This document shows, one piece after another, positions 63,554-64,000 of a DNA stretch of 64,000 nt. How positions within the stretch are numbered: the first letter of the stretch is position 1; each line of letters starts with the position of its first letter. The stretch comes from Nocardia bhagyanarayanae (GTDB taxonomy: Bacteria > Actinomycetota > Actinomycetes > Mycobacteriales > Mycobacteriaceae), in NCBI RefSeq assembly GCF_006716565.1, contig NZ_VFPG01000002.1, positions 1,364,001 through 1,428,000 of the forward strand. The letters are read 5' to 3'. The notes under the pieces are model-generated. The model was not told where the DNA came from. It saw only the letters and a program-made list of their open reading frames with translations, and searched no databases. The position numbers and the translations under genes are program-made.

Positions 63554-64000
63554 CAGCGGCTCACCCCCGTCGCGGGAAACCACTGCAACTCGGGGATCGG
63601 CGCGGTGCCGCCCGGCAGCTCGAGATACGCGAGATGGCGCAGGAAGCGGCTGAATACGACGGCGGCGGGCGCGGGTTCGTGCGCGCAGTTCAGCGCGGCG
63701 CGCAGGCTCGCGCCCTCGGCGATCTCCACCCCCAAGTAGCGGGCCACCTGCTCGGCGCCGTACTGCACCACCGCCTCGTCCAGCAGCGCGTCGATGTGCT
63801 TGCACGGATAGGGTCCGCGCAGCCCGCCGCACGGCCGATTGTTGTTGGTGCTACAGCTGAGTCCGTGCGTCTTCGCCGACACCGACGAGACGTACACCCG
63901 CGCGATATCCGATCCGCTCGACACCACGCCCTGCAACCGCCCGTCCGCCATCTCGACGAAGGGCACCTTGGCCAGTTTGCGCGGCGCCACGACGGGCAGC
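63553..64000 (-). CDS. SWIM zinc-finger protein (5' end beyond window)
   Basis: The frame is open to the right edge. A SWIM-like zinc motif is visible: GLSCSTNNNRPCGG ... PYPCKHIDALL, with Cys-x-x(n)-Cys and Cys-Lys-His. A C-terminal helical region follows (FSRFLRHLAYLELPGG). SWIM domains bind nucleic acid or protein; in YehLMPQ-type operons a SWIM protein is a constant partner. GTG 63990 could be the start, but upstream codons stay open, so the protein may be longer. Confidence 0.78.
   Translation of the reverse strand, partial: LPVVAPRKLAKVPFVEMADGRLQGVVSSGSDIARVYVSSVSAKTHGLSCSTNNNRPCGGLRGPYPCKHIDALLDEAVVQYGAEQVARYLGVEIAEGASLRAALNCAHEPAPAAVVFSRFLRHLAYLELPGGTAPIPELQWFPATGVSR

Overview
The window is very GC-rich actinobacterial DNA, most likely from a Nocardia (Nocardiaceae). 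The evidence is an LppA-type lipoprotein, an Rv0910-type SRPBCC protein, a mycobacterial-style pruA-pruB-pruC proline locus, a UdgB-type uracil-DNA glycosylase, and a conservon carrying a CYP157/CYP154-like P450 pair. No rRNA, tRNA, CRISPR array, insertion sequence or prophage was recognised. It reads as chromosomal core plus lineage-specific genes, mostly in short operons of one to five genes with many ATGA/GTGA stop-start overlaps.

Layout. 1-7.3 kb: the end of a TPP-dependent enzyme gene with an SDR, a SigB/SigF-type sigma factor with a matching promoter, an LppA-like lipoprotein, a CPA2 antiporter with its TrkA-C subunit, and a TetR gene divergent from a secreted lipase. 7.4-18.2 kb: a second secreted lipase, a broken membrane-protein gene, a glycine-zipper secreted protein, a LysR/beta-lactamase-like/MBL-fold cluster with repeated palindromes, hemerythrin and SDR genes behind SigB/F-like promoters, topoisomerase IB and YaeQ. 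18.2-21 kb: a leaderless protease operon of S1-like protease, protealysin-like M4 protease and emfourin-like inhibitor. 21-26 kb: an MFS exporter, the Rv0910-like protein, the CE1758/CE1759 flavin duo, YceI and a TetR remnant. 26.4-31.7 kb: a full conservon (sensor ATPase, roadblock, DUF742, GTPase) with two cytochromes P450, the first lacking the ExxR arginine. 32-38 kb: glycerol catabolism, with two glycerol kinases on either side of a GylR-like regulator, then glpD. 38-46 kb: amino acid catabolism with ald, aldR, an APC permease and pruB-pruA/pruC. 46-56.5 kb: UdgB, a Clp AAA+ chaperone, a LUD protein, DUF488, a HEPN-like/GNAT fusion, a QsdR-like regulator, FabG, MaoC, an MpaB-like oxygenase and TetR. 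56.5-64 kb: a decayed Ser/Thr kinase gene, then a minus-strand SWIM - DUF5691-like - VWA - MoxR - DUF5682 operon that runs off the right edge.

The strongest candidates for incompletely described biology are the five-gene MoxR/VWA/SWIM operon, the HEPN-like/GNAT fusion, the leaderless protease/inhibitor operon, and the beta-lactamase-like/MBL cluster with its shared palindrome. All functions are read from sequence motifs and remembered family features; no database search was run.
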